Assembly: GCA_014654705.1 (NCBI GenBank) | Contig: JACVZY010000090.1 | Span: 124,001 to 188,000 of the forward strand | From: Ignavibacteria bacterium | Lineage (GTDB): Bacteria; Bacteroidota; Ignavibacteria; Kapaibacteriales; UBA4661 | DNA: 64,000 nt | Reading direction: 5' to 3' | Part shown: positions 36,766-45,671 of the stretch, one piece after another | Position numbering within the stretch: position 1 is the stretch's first letter | How the letters are laid out: every line of letters begins with the position of its first letter | Notes under the pieces: model-generated | The model's input: only the letters and a program-made list of their open reading frames with translations | Database searches by the model: none | Told to the model about the DNA's origin: nothing | Position numbers and translations under genes: made by a program

Positions 36766-37120
36766 AAATTCCTTCAATTTTATTTGAAATGAAGCACTTT
36801 GTATGAGACAAATATACAAAACCCACCCCATGCCGCGCTAGTGTCGGATGTAACGAAAAACCCGTTACAATCCATATTGCAACATTTAATTTTGTCTGTA
36901 TTTTCCCACTAAATGCAAAAGAAGTAAAATGTTAGGTTGTGCGTTGTGTTGCGAAAGTATTTTTCGCAGAGCGCATTTTTTAGGGCTTTCTACCCCGAAA
37001 TATCTTTTTGCACGAACATTTGCGCCGTTAAACATTTCGCCGTATAATGCTGTCGAAAAGAAATCCTCGGAAAATTCCTAGAAGAACATCATTCATTTAT
37101 TGTTGTGAAGGGTTGTCATT
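36766..37120. other. Intergenic region between divergent exported-protein genes
   Basis: These 355 bases hold the promoters of two divergent genes. On the minus strand, TTTTGTATATTTG (36821-36809) contains a TAnnTTTG -7 box; the same 13 bases recur upstream of the deacetylase-like gene at 45222. No other gene or clear RNA structure is seen. Confidence 0.5.
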
Positions 37121-39553
37121 ATGATTCGTACTATGACTATGGTGCTACTGCTCTGCAGTGTCGGCGCATTGTCGAGCGCACGCGCGCAAATTTCCAAAAC
37201 GCCTGCGCCTGCAAGTTCTGCGCAGCAAAGCACAGCGCAAAGCGCTGCACCTCTCGCTGCGGCGGAGCAGAAGAAACTGGAGTTTCAAGTTTCCATACGC
37301 GATGCCGGCTTTATGGGCTGGACGGCTGGCGGCACGATGTCCGGTATGCTGGAGCGCGGGTTTGCGATTGACGGCATTCAGGCTCGCTTTGTGGCAGGCG
37401 CTACGGGCGGCGTATGGTACGCGGTCTGCACTGACGACGGCGTATGGCAGCCGTGGGTGAAAAACGGCGAAACGGCGGGCGCAGTAAGTCAAAAAAATAT
37501 CAATGCCATAGCGCTCCGACTCTACGATATGCCGCGCACGAGCATCGCCTACCGCGTTCACACGACAGGCGGTGAATGGCTGGAATGGACGCGCAACGGC
37601 GAGGCGGCGGGCATAAAAGGCAAAACGATTGATGCCGTCGAAATTCGTCTTGAACAAGGCAGAGAATCTGTTTCCACACTGAGCGCAAGTGTGCCTCCGC
37701 CCACGCTCACAACGGAAACGCCGACGCAAGGTTCGGTGGCTACATCGGGGAAGTCTCTTCCGGGCGCTCTTGCCAAGACAAGCACAAGCGATGCACAAAG
37801 CACCTCATCTCAAAGCTCTTCTGCACAAAGTTCTTCTGCGCCGAAGAAAATCGAAACCTTCACCGTGAAGGATACGCCTCCGCCTGCTGCCACGCCTACA
37901 AGTGTGCAGAAAAGCACCGATACGCCCACAGCCACGCAGCAGGCTTCGTCCCCAACGACGACCAGCCAGCAAAATACTAGCCAGCAAAACTCTGGGCAAA
38001 ATAACGGTTTGCAGCAACTGGGGCAGGGTGTTGGACAGGGCGTAAGTCAAGGACTTGCAAATCAAGGAAATAATCAAAACACGCAGAACTGGAACAATCA
38101 GGGCAATAACCTGAACACGCAGGGTAGTAACCCAAACACGCAAGGCTATAACCAAAACACGCAAGGCTATAACCAAAACACGCAAGGGAACAATCCCAAC
38201 TGGAATAATCAAGGCTATACCACGAGCGGGCAGCCCAATCAGCCAACGGGACAAACATGGTCGCAGTGGACAAACCAGCCCATGCAACGCGCACAAGGCT
38301 CCGGTACGACGGCAAAACCTGTTTTTGTGCCAATTTCCACACGCCGCGTGGCGCTTCTTGCCAATAACGGACGGTACATCTCGGTCGGCAACGACCCACG
38401 CATGGGCGCGGTCTTTGCGGCAATGGCTACGGGTGTTGGCGAAACAGAAGTGTTCGATATTGCTTTTGTGGGCGAGCACCGTGTGGCACTGCGGACGCTC
38501 AACGGTCGCTATCTCGGCTTGCAAAGCAATACAGGCAGCAGCGCCAGACTTGCGCCCGTGAATGACATTATCGGACAAAACGAAATTTTCGACGTGATGA
38601 GCGCCGGACAAGACCGTGTCGCCTTTCGCGCTCAGAATGGTCAATATCTGAGTGTGGAAGAGTTTGGTTCATACCGCCTTTTTGCGAAAGACGGTTTTGT
38701 GGGGCAATGGGAATCATTCGGTGTGGCACTGCCCGACGGCAAACCACTCTTGAACGAAACGCCTTCCAATGCGCTTTGGCGCACGCAAAATGACGGTTCG
38801 CGCGTGGTGGTCGTTGACCAGCAAGGGCGCGTCGTGGAATCCGCCGACCGTGTGCTGATGCTGGTGGCAAATTCTCCCACGAATTCCGCTTCCGGTGCTG
38901 CGTCCAGCGCTATTTCGGCAAATACTACTCCGACAACCACTGCAGCGGCAAGCACTACGCCCGCAAAGCCTGCCGCAGCCACAGTCGTGAACCCATCCAC
39001 CTATCTGACACCGATTGAAATGGACATCGTGCAGGAGTTAAATTTTGTGCGGACAAAACCAGGCGAATATGCAACGTTGCTGGAAGGGTATCGCAAATAC
39101 TACAAAGGCAAAACCTTTAGTGCGCCCGGACAAAAGGCACTGACGACAAAAGAAGGTGTAAAGGCACTCGACGAAGCAATTTTAACGCTCAAAATGACCC
39201 GTCCGCTTGAAGCACTCACTCCATCACAAGCACTCTCCAAAGCCTCACGTGACCACGTGGACAATGCCGGTCCGCGCGGACTCTTGGGACACGTGGGCAG
39301 TGACAAAAGCAACCCCAATGACCGCGCAGCCCGCTATGGCAAGGGCGTGGTGAATGAAAATTGCTGCTATGGACGCAGTGCAGCACGTGAGGTCGTCGTG
39401 CGTTTGCTCATAGACGATGGCACTGCTGACCGAGGCTACCGGAAAAATATCCTCAATCCGGCATTCAAACTGGTGGGCACGGCTTTTGGTCTGCACAAGA
39501 CGCAGCAAACAATGTGCAGTCAGGTGTTTGCGGCGGAATTTACCGAGAAGTAA
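37121..39553 (+). CDS. Secreted ChW-repeat / beta-trefoil / CAP-domain protein
   Basis: The 810-residue protein joins unusual parts. Signal peptide (cut near ARAQ); about residues 52-178, three ChW-like repeats (GGVWYAVCTDDGVWQPWVKN, GGEWLEWTRNGEAAG, IDAVEIRLE); a low-complexity region; residues about 281-390, very rich in Q, N and G with tandem NTQGYNQ units; residues about 407-536, a fascin-like beta-trefoil with three RVALLANNGRYIS-like repeats; and residues about 627-810, a CAP/SCP domain (VQELNFVRTKPGEYATLL, ENCCYGRSAAREVV, YRKNILNPAFKLVGTAF). ChW repeats are best known from clostridial surface proteins. No T9SS tail is present. The role is probably extracellular or cell-wall binding. 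Confidence 0.8.
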   Translation: MIRTMTMVLLLCSVGALSSARAQISKTPAPASSAQQSTAQSAAPLAAAEQKKLEFQVSIRDAGFMGWTAGGTMSGMLERGFAIDGIQARFVAGATGGVWYAVCTDDGVWQPWVKNGETAGAVSQKNINAIALRLYDMPRTSIAYRVHTTGGEWLEWTRNGEAAGIKGKTIDAVEIRLEQGRESVSTLSASVPPPTLTTETPTQGSVATSGKSLPGALAKTSTSDAQSTSSQSSSAQSSSAPKKIETFTVKDTPPPAATPTSVQKSTDTPTATQQASSPTTTSQQNTSQQNSGQNNGLQQLGQGVGQGVSQGLANQGNNQNTQNWNNQGNNLNTQGSNPNTQGYNQNTQGYNQNTQGNNPNWNNQGYTTSGQPNQPTGQTWSQWTNQPMQRAQGSGTTAKPVFVPISTRRVALLANNGRYISVGNDPRMGAVFAAMATGVGETEVFDIAFVGEHRVALRTLNGRYLGLQSNTGSSARLAPVNDIIGQNEIFDVMSAGQDRVAFRAQNGQYLSVEEFGSYRLFAKDGFVGQWESFGVALPDGKPLLNETPSNALWRTQNDGSRVVVVDQQGRVVESADRVLMLVANSPTNSASGAASSAISANTTPTTTAAASTTPAKPAAATVVNPSTYLTPIEMDIVQELNFVRTKPGEYATLLEGYRKYYKGKTFSAPGQKALTTKEGVKALDEAILTLKMTRPLEALTPSQALSKASRDHVDNAGPRGLLGHVGSDKSNPNDRAARYGKGVVNENCCYGRSAAREVVVRLLIDDGTADRGYRKNILNPAFKLVGTAFGLHKTQQTMCSQVFAAEFTEK
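38072..38219 (+). repeat. Tandem repeats coding the Q/N-rich region
   Basis: Units of about 21 bases (AACACGCAAGGCTATAACCAA and variants) encode repeated NTQGYNQ peptides. Two central copies are nearly identical, pointing to recent slippage. Confidence 0.8.
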
Positions 39554-39594
39554 AGGATGATTATTGAGCACGTAAAAAAATGACTAATACAAAG

Positions 39595-39633
39595 AAAAAG
39601 CCGCACCTTCGTTATGAAGATGCGGCTTTTTCG
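39595..39633. terminator. Bidirectional terminator after the CAP-domain gene
   Basis: AAAAAGCCGCACCTTC (39595-39610) pairs with GAAGATGCGGCTTTT (39616-39630) with one mismatch around a short loop. A and T runs flank both sides, so it can end both the CAP-domain gene and the convergent small gene. Confidence 0.8.
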
Positions 39634-39656
39634 TTTTTGTGTACTCTTTATCCAAC

Positions 39657-40103
39657 TCAGCGAAACATTTCTTTAATCATACCCCAAGTGCGGCGCACCG
39701 AACTGATAGTGTGCGAGACGGAAATGGTATTGGAATAAGTTGCTTTGTCGTTGACATCAATAATTTTCAGGCGATAAATATAAACCGAGCCGCCTTGTAC
39801 AGAACCATTACCGCCACTGGTGCTTGCCACAAGCGCGTTTTCATCGATAAACCGATATGCTTGCTGTGCGCCTCGTGCGGGTATTGCGCCGATGCGCTTG
39901 AAGTCGGCTTGGTTCACCGGGGAGCGTTCTACCTCATAAAGACTAATGCCTGTTTCCTGTGCGGAGCGCCATTCTATCGTGATAGCGCGTCCGTCGGAGC
40001 GAGCCAGAAAATTCTCAATTGTGGATTGTGCCAGAAGCGATACCGTGGCACAAAGAACAATCAGCAGTAAAGCGGCAATGCGAGATGTTGTGCGAGATTT
40101 CAT
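39657..40103 (-). CDS. Small exported fibronectin III-like protein
   Basis: The 148-residue protein has a signal peptide (IAALLLIVLCATVSLLAQ) and one FN3-like domain (ITIEWRSAQETGISLYEVER, FKRIGAIPA, YIYRLKIIDVNDKATYSN). It ends in RRTWGMIKEMFR, a basic-aromatic tail that I recall from other small exported proteins of this branch; this recollection is unverified. It lacks a T9SS type A domain. The Met at 40103 is chosen for the signal peptide. A TATATTTG -7 box lies at 40156-40163. Confidence 0.72.
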   Translation of the reverse strand: MKSRTTSRIAALLLIVLCATVSLLAQSTIENFLARSDGRAITIEWRSAQETGISLYEVERSPVNQADFKRIGAIPARGAQQAYRFIDENALVASTSGGNGSVQGGSVYIYRLKIIDVNDKATYSNTISVSHTISSVRRTWGMIKEMFR

Positions 40104-40293
40104 AAACAGCCAACGGCTAAATAGAGTTGACAACAGGTTCCTACGTTTTCCAATACAAATATACGTTTTTGCATTGATATGTAAAAGTAGAATAATGTCA
40201 TATTTTTTAATGACCAAAAGTCATACCATTTGGTTCTGAGTGCAGTCAAATCTGTGTGCAGCCAAAAGGGCGCTAGAACAGCAAACAGTAGCG

Positions 40294-41082
40294 TTACGGT
40301 TTCTTCATTGGGATATCGGACGGTTTGCCCGGTAGAACTTCAATTCCCATCACGGGATGTACCTCCCATGCAGTTGCTCGCCAGTTGTTTTCGCCAAACG
40401 TGTCGCCATTGTCTGATTGCCACGAGCCGGAAACGTGGTCATTGTCGTAGAAAAGCCAGCCCGTGAATTTTACCCATCGACCGACCAGTTTGTCGTTCAG
40501 GACAGCACTGTTCCAATCATTCCCAATATTCGACTGAAGCAGTCCTGCTGCTGCCAGCCTACGCGAACGCTCGGTTACTTCGACGATAAAGGTTTCTTTG
40601 GTGTCGTTTAGTGCTTCGTTGGGATAGAGCATCAGTTCGATGTGTGTATCGATTTGGTTGTCCTCACGTGCGCCGCAGTTGCAGGATTCGCCCCGTCCGG
40701 CAGCAAAGGCTTTTTTTACATATCCCACGACCGATACGCCCATTTTCTCCGGTTTATTGTCCACATTCACCACTTCGTAGAGCACGAATTTACGCCCGTC
40801 GCGCTCCACGTCTTTGGGGATTGTTTGGAGAGCTTCCAGCGCACGAAGATCGTTCAGGGACATTGGCGTGACTGCTGCGGGCAGAGTAAAACGGTTTTTG
40901 AGGCGATTGCGGGCTTTTTTGGGGTCGTCAAGGTCTTTTCGTCCATCAGTGGAGCAGGAATCGGGGTAGTTCGTTAACCGCGTAAGGTCGGGCCACTGCG
41001 CAGGGGTTTGGGCAAAAACTGAAATGTTGCTCAGCGCGACGGTACTCAGAAGGAGTACAATGGAAGTAAAGAAAGATTTCAT
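40294..41082 (-). CDS. Exported protein of unknown function
   Basis: The 262-residue protein has a signal peptide (SIVLLLSTVALSNISVFAQ) and a beta-rich mature part. The C-terminal third (VGRWVKFTGWLFYDNDHVSG, NNWRATAWEVHPVMGIEVL) matches a widespread uncharacterised pattern in which an OB-like domain ends in WE(I/V)HPV. A CNCG pair near residue 136 could bind metal or form a disulfide. Function unknown. Confidence 0.7.
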   Translation of the reverse strand: MKSFFTSIVLLLSTVALSNISVFAQTPAQWPDLTRLTNYPDSCSTDGRKDLDDPKKARNRLKNRFTLPAAVTPMSLNDLRALEALQTIPKDVERDGRKFVLYEVVNVDNKPEKMGVSVVGYVKKAFAAGRGESCNCGAREDNQIDTHIELMLYPNEALNDTKETFIVEVTERSRRLAAAGLLQSNIGNDWNSAVLNDKLVGRWVKFTGWLFYDNDHVSGSWQSDNGDTFGENNWRATAWEVHPVMGIEVLPGKPSDIPMKKP

Positions 41083-41240
41083 TTGATTGGGGATTTGGTA
41101 GTAGAATAGCGTCTCACCTCAATATACCAAATCTCTCGGAGAATGAAAAAGTAGGATATGAAAAGCGAGGCGGGTTGAAATTTTGTTAATTTGGTTGGGT
41201 GATGTTCTAAAAAAATAAAAAAAAACTCGCAAGTCGTTGA

Positions 41241-41675
41241 TTTGCAGTTTTTTGTTGCGCCCTGCGGGACGTGTATTCGGAAATGAAAGGTGCGTTCCAG
41301 ACCGTAGGCTCAACCATCTTTGTTACACAAGGCTTTGGCGAGGTGTTTGCTAACGACGACCCTTTTGCATGGGTAACGTATGTAGGCAATGCCCGAACAC
41401 CCACATTCAATGAAATGCGCTACTCTATTCTGAGTGATGCTTTTGCCGTATAAGATGCAAGCGGCAACCCCACATCAGAATTAGTAACTATGCGACTCGT
41501 AGATGTGCTTGGTCGAGAAATAATGCGCCCTCTTGAACAACAAAAGATGGAGAACGGCAACCATTCCCTATCGCTAGACTTGAGTGGCTTGCCAACGGGA
41601 ATATATCAATGTCGTATATTTACGGGTAATAATGTATATACCCTTCCAATTATTCACCATAACGAACTAGAGTAA
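41241..41675 (+). pseudogene. Remnant of a T9SS-secreted protein with an in-frame stop
   Basis: The frame encodes VYSEMKGAFQTVGSTIF and continues through NEMRYSILSDAFAV to a TAA at 41451-41453, then resumes in the same frame as DASGNPTSELVTMRLVDVLG and a T9SS type A-like ending (GREIMRPLE, LDLSGLPTGIYQCRIFTG). A single base change in a tyrosine codon would explain the stop. No signal peptide or true start exists upstream, since the frame is closed at 41238. It is probably a decayed 3' end of a larger gene. Confidence 0.7.
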
Positions 41676-41680
41676 TCATC

Positions 41681-42631
41681 ATGCGTAAAATACTCCTCAC
41701 ACTCATACTACTATCACTATTGACGCTTGCACTTGAATCGGTTTATGCTCAGATATTGCCTATTGACCATAATATGAAGAATTTGAAAGTTGGTAATACC
41801 TTTATCTATCGGTATAGATATTTAGTTATTCGTGTTCCCCCCGAAGAAACAATCCAATTTTTCTATGATAAAGTCATTCGGCATGATACCATTAACAATA
41901 AAGTATATGCTGTTTTTCAGAATGGTATGCGAGAGAGAGCAGATAGCTCAGGAGTGTATTGGATTCCGAATAGTACTGATAAAAACAATCCCTTTACAAA
42001 AGAGTATTTACGGTATCCATTATTTACTAATCCGAGGGACACGAATATGTTTTTGGTGAATATTCGGCAAAGTTTTATGGACCCCACTTGTTTCCCAAGC
42101 ACACTGATAATGCAGAAAGCTGTATTTAGAATTGAATCAGACACAAACACTGGAATTTTTGGAATAAAGTCTCGGCTCTTTTATTTAGATGTGCTGGGAG
42201 GGGGAAGGGTAAATTATTTTCCACTTTGGGGACCATCGCAGTATGGCAATAGTAGTAGTTTTTATGTAACCACCACCGCTCTCTGCGGTGCACTCATCGA
42301 AGGAAAATACTACGGCGATAGTGCTTGCCTAGTCGCCAGCAATACACCACTTCAGAGAGCAGAATTTGCCGCGCTTGCGCCTTCTCTTGCGCCCAACCCT
42401 GTAAGCGATATTGCTACGCTTCGCTTCATCTTGCCCACAGCACAGGGTGTCACGATAGAGATGTATGATATGCTGGGGCGTGAGGTCGCGCCACCGCTCC
42501 GTTTCGAGGCACTCAGCAGTGGTATGAATGCACTACCGATAGAGATGGCTAGTTTGCCGCGTGGGGTGTATGCCGTCAGATTACGCACCGCTTTAGGACT
42601 GCGGGCGACGACTATGATGGTGAAGGAGTAG
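41681..42631 (+). CDS. T9SS-secreted protein, first of a tandem pair
   Basis: The 316-residue protein has a signal peptide (ILLTLILLSLLTLALESVYAQ), an unrecognised central domain with KNLKVGNTFIYRYRY, AVFQNGMRERADSSGVYWIP and EYLRYPLF, and a T9SS type A C-terminal domain (LAPNPVSDIATLRF, MYDMLGREVAPPL, LPRGVYAVRLRT). The next gene is a paralogue seven bases away. The last 350 bases of the two are nearly identical, while the centres differ. The central domain is AT-rich and of unknown function. Confidence 0.82.
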   Translation: MRKILLTLILLSLLTLALESVYAQILPIDHNMKNLKVGNTFIYRYRYLVIRVPPEETIQFFYDKVIRHDTINNKVYAVFQNGMRERADSSGVYWIPNSTDKNNPFTKEYLRYPLFTNPRDTNMFLVNIRQSFMDPTCFPSTLIMQKAVFRIESDTNTGIFGIKSRLFYLDVLGGGRVNYFPLWGPSQYGNSSSFYVTTTALCGALIEGKYYGDSACLVASNTPLQRAEFAALAPSLAPNPVSDIATLRFILPTAQGVTIEMYDMLGREVAPPLRFEALSSGMNALPIEMASLPRGVYAVRLRTALGLRATTMMVKE

Positions 42632-42638
42632 AAACCGT

Positions 42639-43601
42639 ATGAAAAAATTCACCTTCATCATAACAATCTTGCTTTTGTTTTGCAAGACCGCTGACTCTTT
42701 GGAGGCGCAGACTATCCCAATAAATCATGGTATAAAAAACCTTAAACTGGGCAATATTTTCTTTTATAATTACCGCGTTAGATATACAAAATCTGGTTCG
42801 GAGCTGCGAGAGAATCAGTTTTTTTACAATAGAATAGTTCGTTATGATACAATTTCCAATAGAGCATACGCAGTGTTTCAAAACGGTGTTCGAGAACGAG
42901 CAGACAGTTCCGGCGTGTATTGGATTCCATTGAGTTATGATAGCACAAAACTGTTTACAAAGGAATACCTTCGATACCCGTTGTTCACATTTAATGCTGA
43001 TTCAGCCCGACTTCTATTTTGTAGCAGTGTAAATTTCATGTCGTCAAATTGTTTTCCAGAAGGTGATTCTTTTTATAGACTTATAAAACCTAACGTTTAT
43101 TTGTACCCTGACACAAATTATTATGTTTTAGGAATAAAAGTAAGAAATTTTTACGTCTCAGGTACATTACTTGGACAGGTAGATTGTTCAACCTTGTTGG
43201 GAGCATGGCAGCATAATTATAGTGAGGCTTTCTATAGCTATTCTACCACCCTCTGCGGTGCACTCATCGAAGGAAAATACTACGGCGATAGTGCTTGTCT
43301 CGTCGCTAGTAGTACGCCGCTTCAGAGAGCAGAATTTGCCGCGCTTACGCCTTCTCTTGCACCTAATCCCGTTAGCGATATTGCTACGCTACGTTTTATC
43401 TTGCCCACAGCGCAGGGCGTTACGATAGAGATGTATGATATGTTGGGGCGTGAGGTCGCGCCACCGCTCCGTTTCGAGGCACTCAGCAGTGGTATGAATG
43501 CACTACCGATAGAGATGGCTAGTTTGCCGCGTGGGGTGTATGCCGTCAGATTACGCACCGCTTTGGGATTGCGGGCGACGACTATGATGGTGAAGGAGTA
43601 A
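42639..43601 (+). CDS. T9SS-secreted protein, second of a tandem pair
   Basis: The 320-residue paralogue of the preceding gene has a signal peptide (cut near LEAQ), the same central pattern (KNLKLGNIFFYNYRV, AVFQNGVRERADSSGVYWIP, EYLRYPLF), and the same T9SS type A ending, with a long stretch identical at base level to 42279-42631. The pattern implies tandem duplication followed by divergence of the centre or conversion of the 3' end. Confidence 0.82.
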   Translation: MKKFTFIITILLLFCKTADSLEAQTIPINHGIKNLKLGNIFFYNYRVRYTKSGSELRENQFFYNRIVRYDTISNRAYAVFQNGVRERADSSGVYWIPLSYDSTKLFTKEYLRYPLFTFNADSARLLFCSSVNFMSSNCFPEGDSFYRLIKPNVYLYPDTNYYVLGIKVRNFYVSGTLLGQVDCSTLLGAWQHNYSEAFYSYSTTLCGALIEGKYYGDSACLVASSTPLQRAEFAALTPSLAPNPVSDIATLRFILPTAQGVTIEMYDMLGREVAPPLRFEALSSGMNALPIEMASLPRGVYAVRLRTALGLRATTMMVKE

Positions 43602-43609
43602 TAACAACA

Positions 43610-44053
43610 AAACGACAATACAATTTTTCTCTCAACATTTTTTACAGCGACAATGGTTTCAAGAACAAGCCTTCAACGAATTGGTGTGTTTTGCTGATGA
43701 ACGGGCGCGAAACAGACCGCATCGAACTCACCAATAACGACAATAATGAAGAAATTGTCTATCAAACCTCTAACCAAGCAGCCCAGCGGGCAATGCTCCA
43801 AGGCGCTGATGCCGCGCTCAACATTCCAATAGAATTTTATCTTGGCAAGACCAGTGTTGTAAGCGTCGGTATTTATGGTTTAGATGGCAAACTCATTCAA
43901 ACTGTTCTTAACGAGCGGCGTATTCTTGGCGAGCAAAGCACAGTATGGAATGGACGGGATGCAGCAAATAAAGCCGTAGCAAAAGGTCCGTACCTTTGCA
44001 TTATTACAACTGAACGTGGAAAAGTAGCACGAACGGTAATAGTGAAGCCGTAG
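43610..44053 (+). pseudogene. 3' remnant of a secreted-protein gene
   Basis: The frame runs from about 43610 without a start codon (YSDNGFKNKPSTNWCVLLMN) into a 100-residue FlgD/T9SS-like C-terminal domain (IPIEFYLGKTSVVSVGIYG, GKLIQTVLNERRILGEQSTV, WNGRDAANKAVAKGPYLCII, VIVKP). A TTG at 43691 is the only possible start and gives no signal peptide. It is most likely the end of a gene that lost its 5' part, next to the tandem duplication. Confidence 0.6.
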
Positions 44054-44103
44054 AACGTTATTGCTCAGGCTCAATGACACATTTCAATTACTGAGCAGAA
44101 AAT

Positions 44104-45183
44104 TTATTGAAGCGAAAGTTTGTATGTACGCTCGTTTGGTAATAGGTGCAAAAGAAGAGAATCCGTAAGACGAGAGTACACCTGCTCTCTTCTTCCTTCA
44201 AGCGTCAGTGTCGCAGCTTTCCCTTTCCATGTAGAAGGCAAGCGCAGCACAACGGTCAAGGGATAATTGTAGAGGATATTATCCAGATTATCCGTTACCT
44301 TGATTTCAATAGTATCATCAAGCATATTCAGTTCAATATGTGCTTTTGCCCGCTCTCGTGCGTACAAGGTAATATCTTGCAATGACGCAGACCAGAAGTC
44401 TCTGGCAAGTACGGCAGCAATATCAGCACGAAATTCCGATAGCTTATAGTACCCCCACCCTTGCTCATCACCAATTGCATGATAGGTAAGCGTCAGCCAT
44501 GCACTTCGGCGTACAGCAGCATCTAAATAAGGAACAAGTTCTTGATTGGAATTGATGCAAGTGTCGCAGTGCTCGAAAGCAAAGTCTTGCATGACTAAAG
44601 AAGGCAGCAGATACCAGTTTTCAGGAGTGGTAATAGAATCAGGCATAATAAGGCTTTTTTCCCCGACTCCGAAGCTAAAGGCTCGTGCGCTAAGAAATCC
44701 GGCATTTGCCACGGCACGCTGCGTACTTGATAAAAAACCGCCACCATTGGGATACGCATACGCGATTGGGCGCAGCCCAAATGACTGCATCGTTGCCGCA
44801 CACCGTGAGAACGATGCGAAGGCGCTATCATATTCAAGTTTGTCGTGATCTATATGCGTATCACCGTGCCCGAACAAGCTAAATGATTCGCCGGACATTG
44901 AACGGCGATAATACTCCATGAGTTCCGGGTACTGCCGGAAGTTTGCCGTTACCATTTCATACCCCAGATGCAATCGAGATTCAAGAACGAGAGCATTTAC
45001 CTTCCCGACCGCTTCCTCCGATAGCCAACCTGCATCATGCGTGAGCGAAATCGCTGCACGATGGTTGTCATGCCACTTGGCAATCGTAGCACTTGCAATC
45101 GGAGCAACTGTCGTCGGCGCTGAAGGTTTGCAGGATACGCAAAGACAACAAAGAAGTACAATCAATAGGGATGGAGATTGCAT
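44104..45183 (-). CDS. Polysaccharide deacetylase-like lipoprotein
   Basis: The 359-residue protein starts at 45183 with a lipoprotein signal (LLIVLLCCLCVSC, lipid-modified Cys). The NodB-like motifs are visible but modified: AISLTHDAGW (motif 1), FGHGDTHIDHDKL (metal histidines), AYAYPNGGG, and TLTYHAIGDEQGW. The family removes acetyl groups from cell-surface polysaccharides or peptidoglycan. A C-terminal beta-rich part of about 80 residues follows. The GTG at 45222 would put extra residues before the signal. Confidence 0.8.
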   Translation of the reverse strand: MQSPSLLIVLLCCLCVSCKPSAPTTVAPIASATIAKWHDNHRAAISLTHDAGWLSEEAVGKVNALVLESRLHLGYEMVTANFRQYPELMEYYRRSMSGESFSLFGHGDTHIDHDKLEYDSAFASFSRCAATMQSFGLRPIAYAYPNGGGFLSSTQRAVANAGFLSARAFSFGVGEKSLIMPDSITTPENWYLLPSLVMQDFAFEHCDTCINSNQELVPYLDAAVRRSAWLTLTYHAIGDEQGWGYYKLSEFRADIAAVLARDFWSASLQDITLYARERAKAHIELNMLDDTIEIKVTDNLDNILYNYPLTVVLRLPSTWKGKAATLTLEGRREQVYSRLTDSLLLHLLPNERTYKLSLQ

Positions 45184-45221
45184 GGATTCTATGAAAAGAA
45201 GATGTAAAAAGACCAACCTCA

Positions 45222-45229
45222 CAAATATA
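45222..45229 (-). promoter_or_regulatory. TATATTTG -7 box before the deacetylase-like gene
   Basis: On the minus strand TATATTTG fits TAnnTTTG and sits 38 bases before the start codon. It is part of TTTTGTATATTTG, also found at 36821-36809. No clear -33 TTTG is seen at the expected distance. Confidence 0.4.
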
Positions 45230-45625
45230 CAAAATCAAGCGCTACATAGAGGAGAGTAGTGCGTAGAGATAGACAAACAAATTGTACGAGTGGGCGTATT
45301 ATGTTTATCCCCTCACAGTGAATGGTGCGAGCAGTGTGAGGCGTGTTGTTGTGACGGGGGGAAGGCGTACTAACGATGAACAAAATATAGAATACAAACG
45401 GTATATAGAACCGTTTAAGCGAGATTTCCTAAAAACGGTCATACATAAACCAGAAATTTCACTCCGATCCATCGTATATTTCTCTCAAAATTGTAATCTT
45501 ATTCTGCGGGGTGGCAAATACGAACAGTGATTTCTTTTTAGCCTATCTTTTGAAATCAAATCTATGAAGTAAACTTTGGCAAAATTGTTGCGTTTGCAGG
45601 AAAGTTTAGGACACAAATAGGACAA
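45230..45625. other. Intergenic region without a convincing gene
   Basis: A frame of 82 codons (45282-45530, starting from a non-ATG codon) has no signal peptide, no recognised motif and low coding character, so I leave it out. Two small perfect inverted repeats occur: CCTCACA/TGTGAGG (about 45311-45341) and AAACGG/CCGTTT (about 45397-45417). Their role is unknown. Confidence 0.5.
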
Positions 45626-45657
45626 TAAAAAAGCCGCTTCAGGAATGAAGCGGCTTT
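45626..45657 (-). terminator. Intrinsic terminator of tRNA-Val
   Basis: AAAGCCGCTTCA (45630-45641) and TGAAGCGGCTTT (45646-45657) form a perfect 12-bp stem with a four-base loop. On the minus strand a run of T follows at once. It ends transcription coming from tRNA-Val. Confidence 0.85.
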
Positions 45658-45671
45658 GATGTGTATTTTTG

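Noticed and set aside
38072-38219. CRISPR-like direct repeats
   Set aside because: The 21-base units are contiguous, without spacers, and are in frame within the Q/N-rich coding region.
44062-44097. Hairpin TGCTCAG/CTGAGCA between the remnant and the deacetylase-like gene
   Set aside because: The stem is only seven bases, with a long loop and no T run on either strand, so a terminator call is not supported.
45282-45530. 82-codon open frame between the deacetylase-like gene and tRNA-Val
   Set aside because: Its start codon is weak, it has no recognisable motif, and no ribosome site or conserved context supports it.
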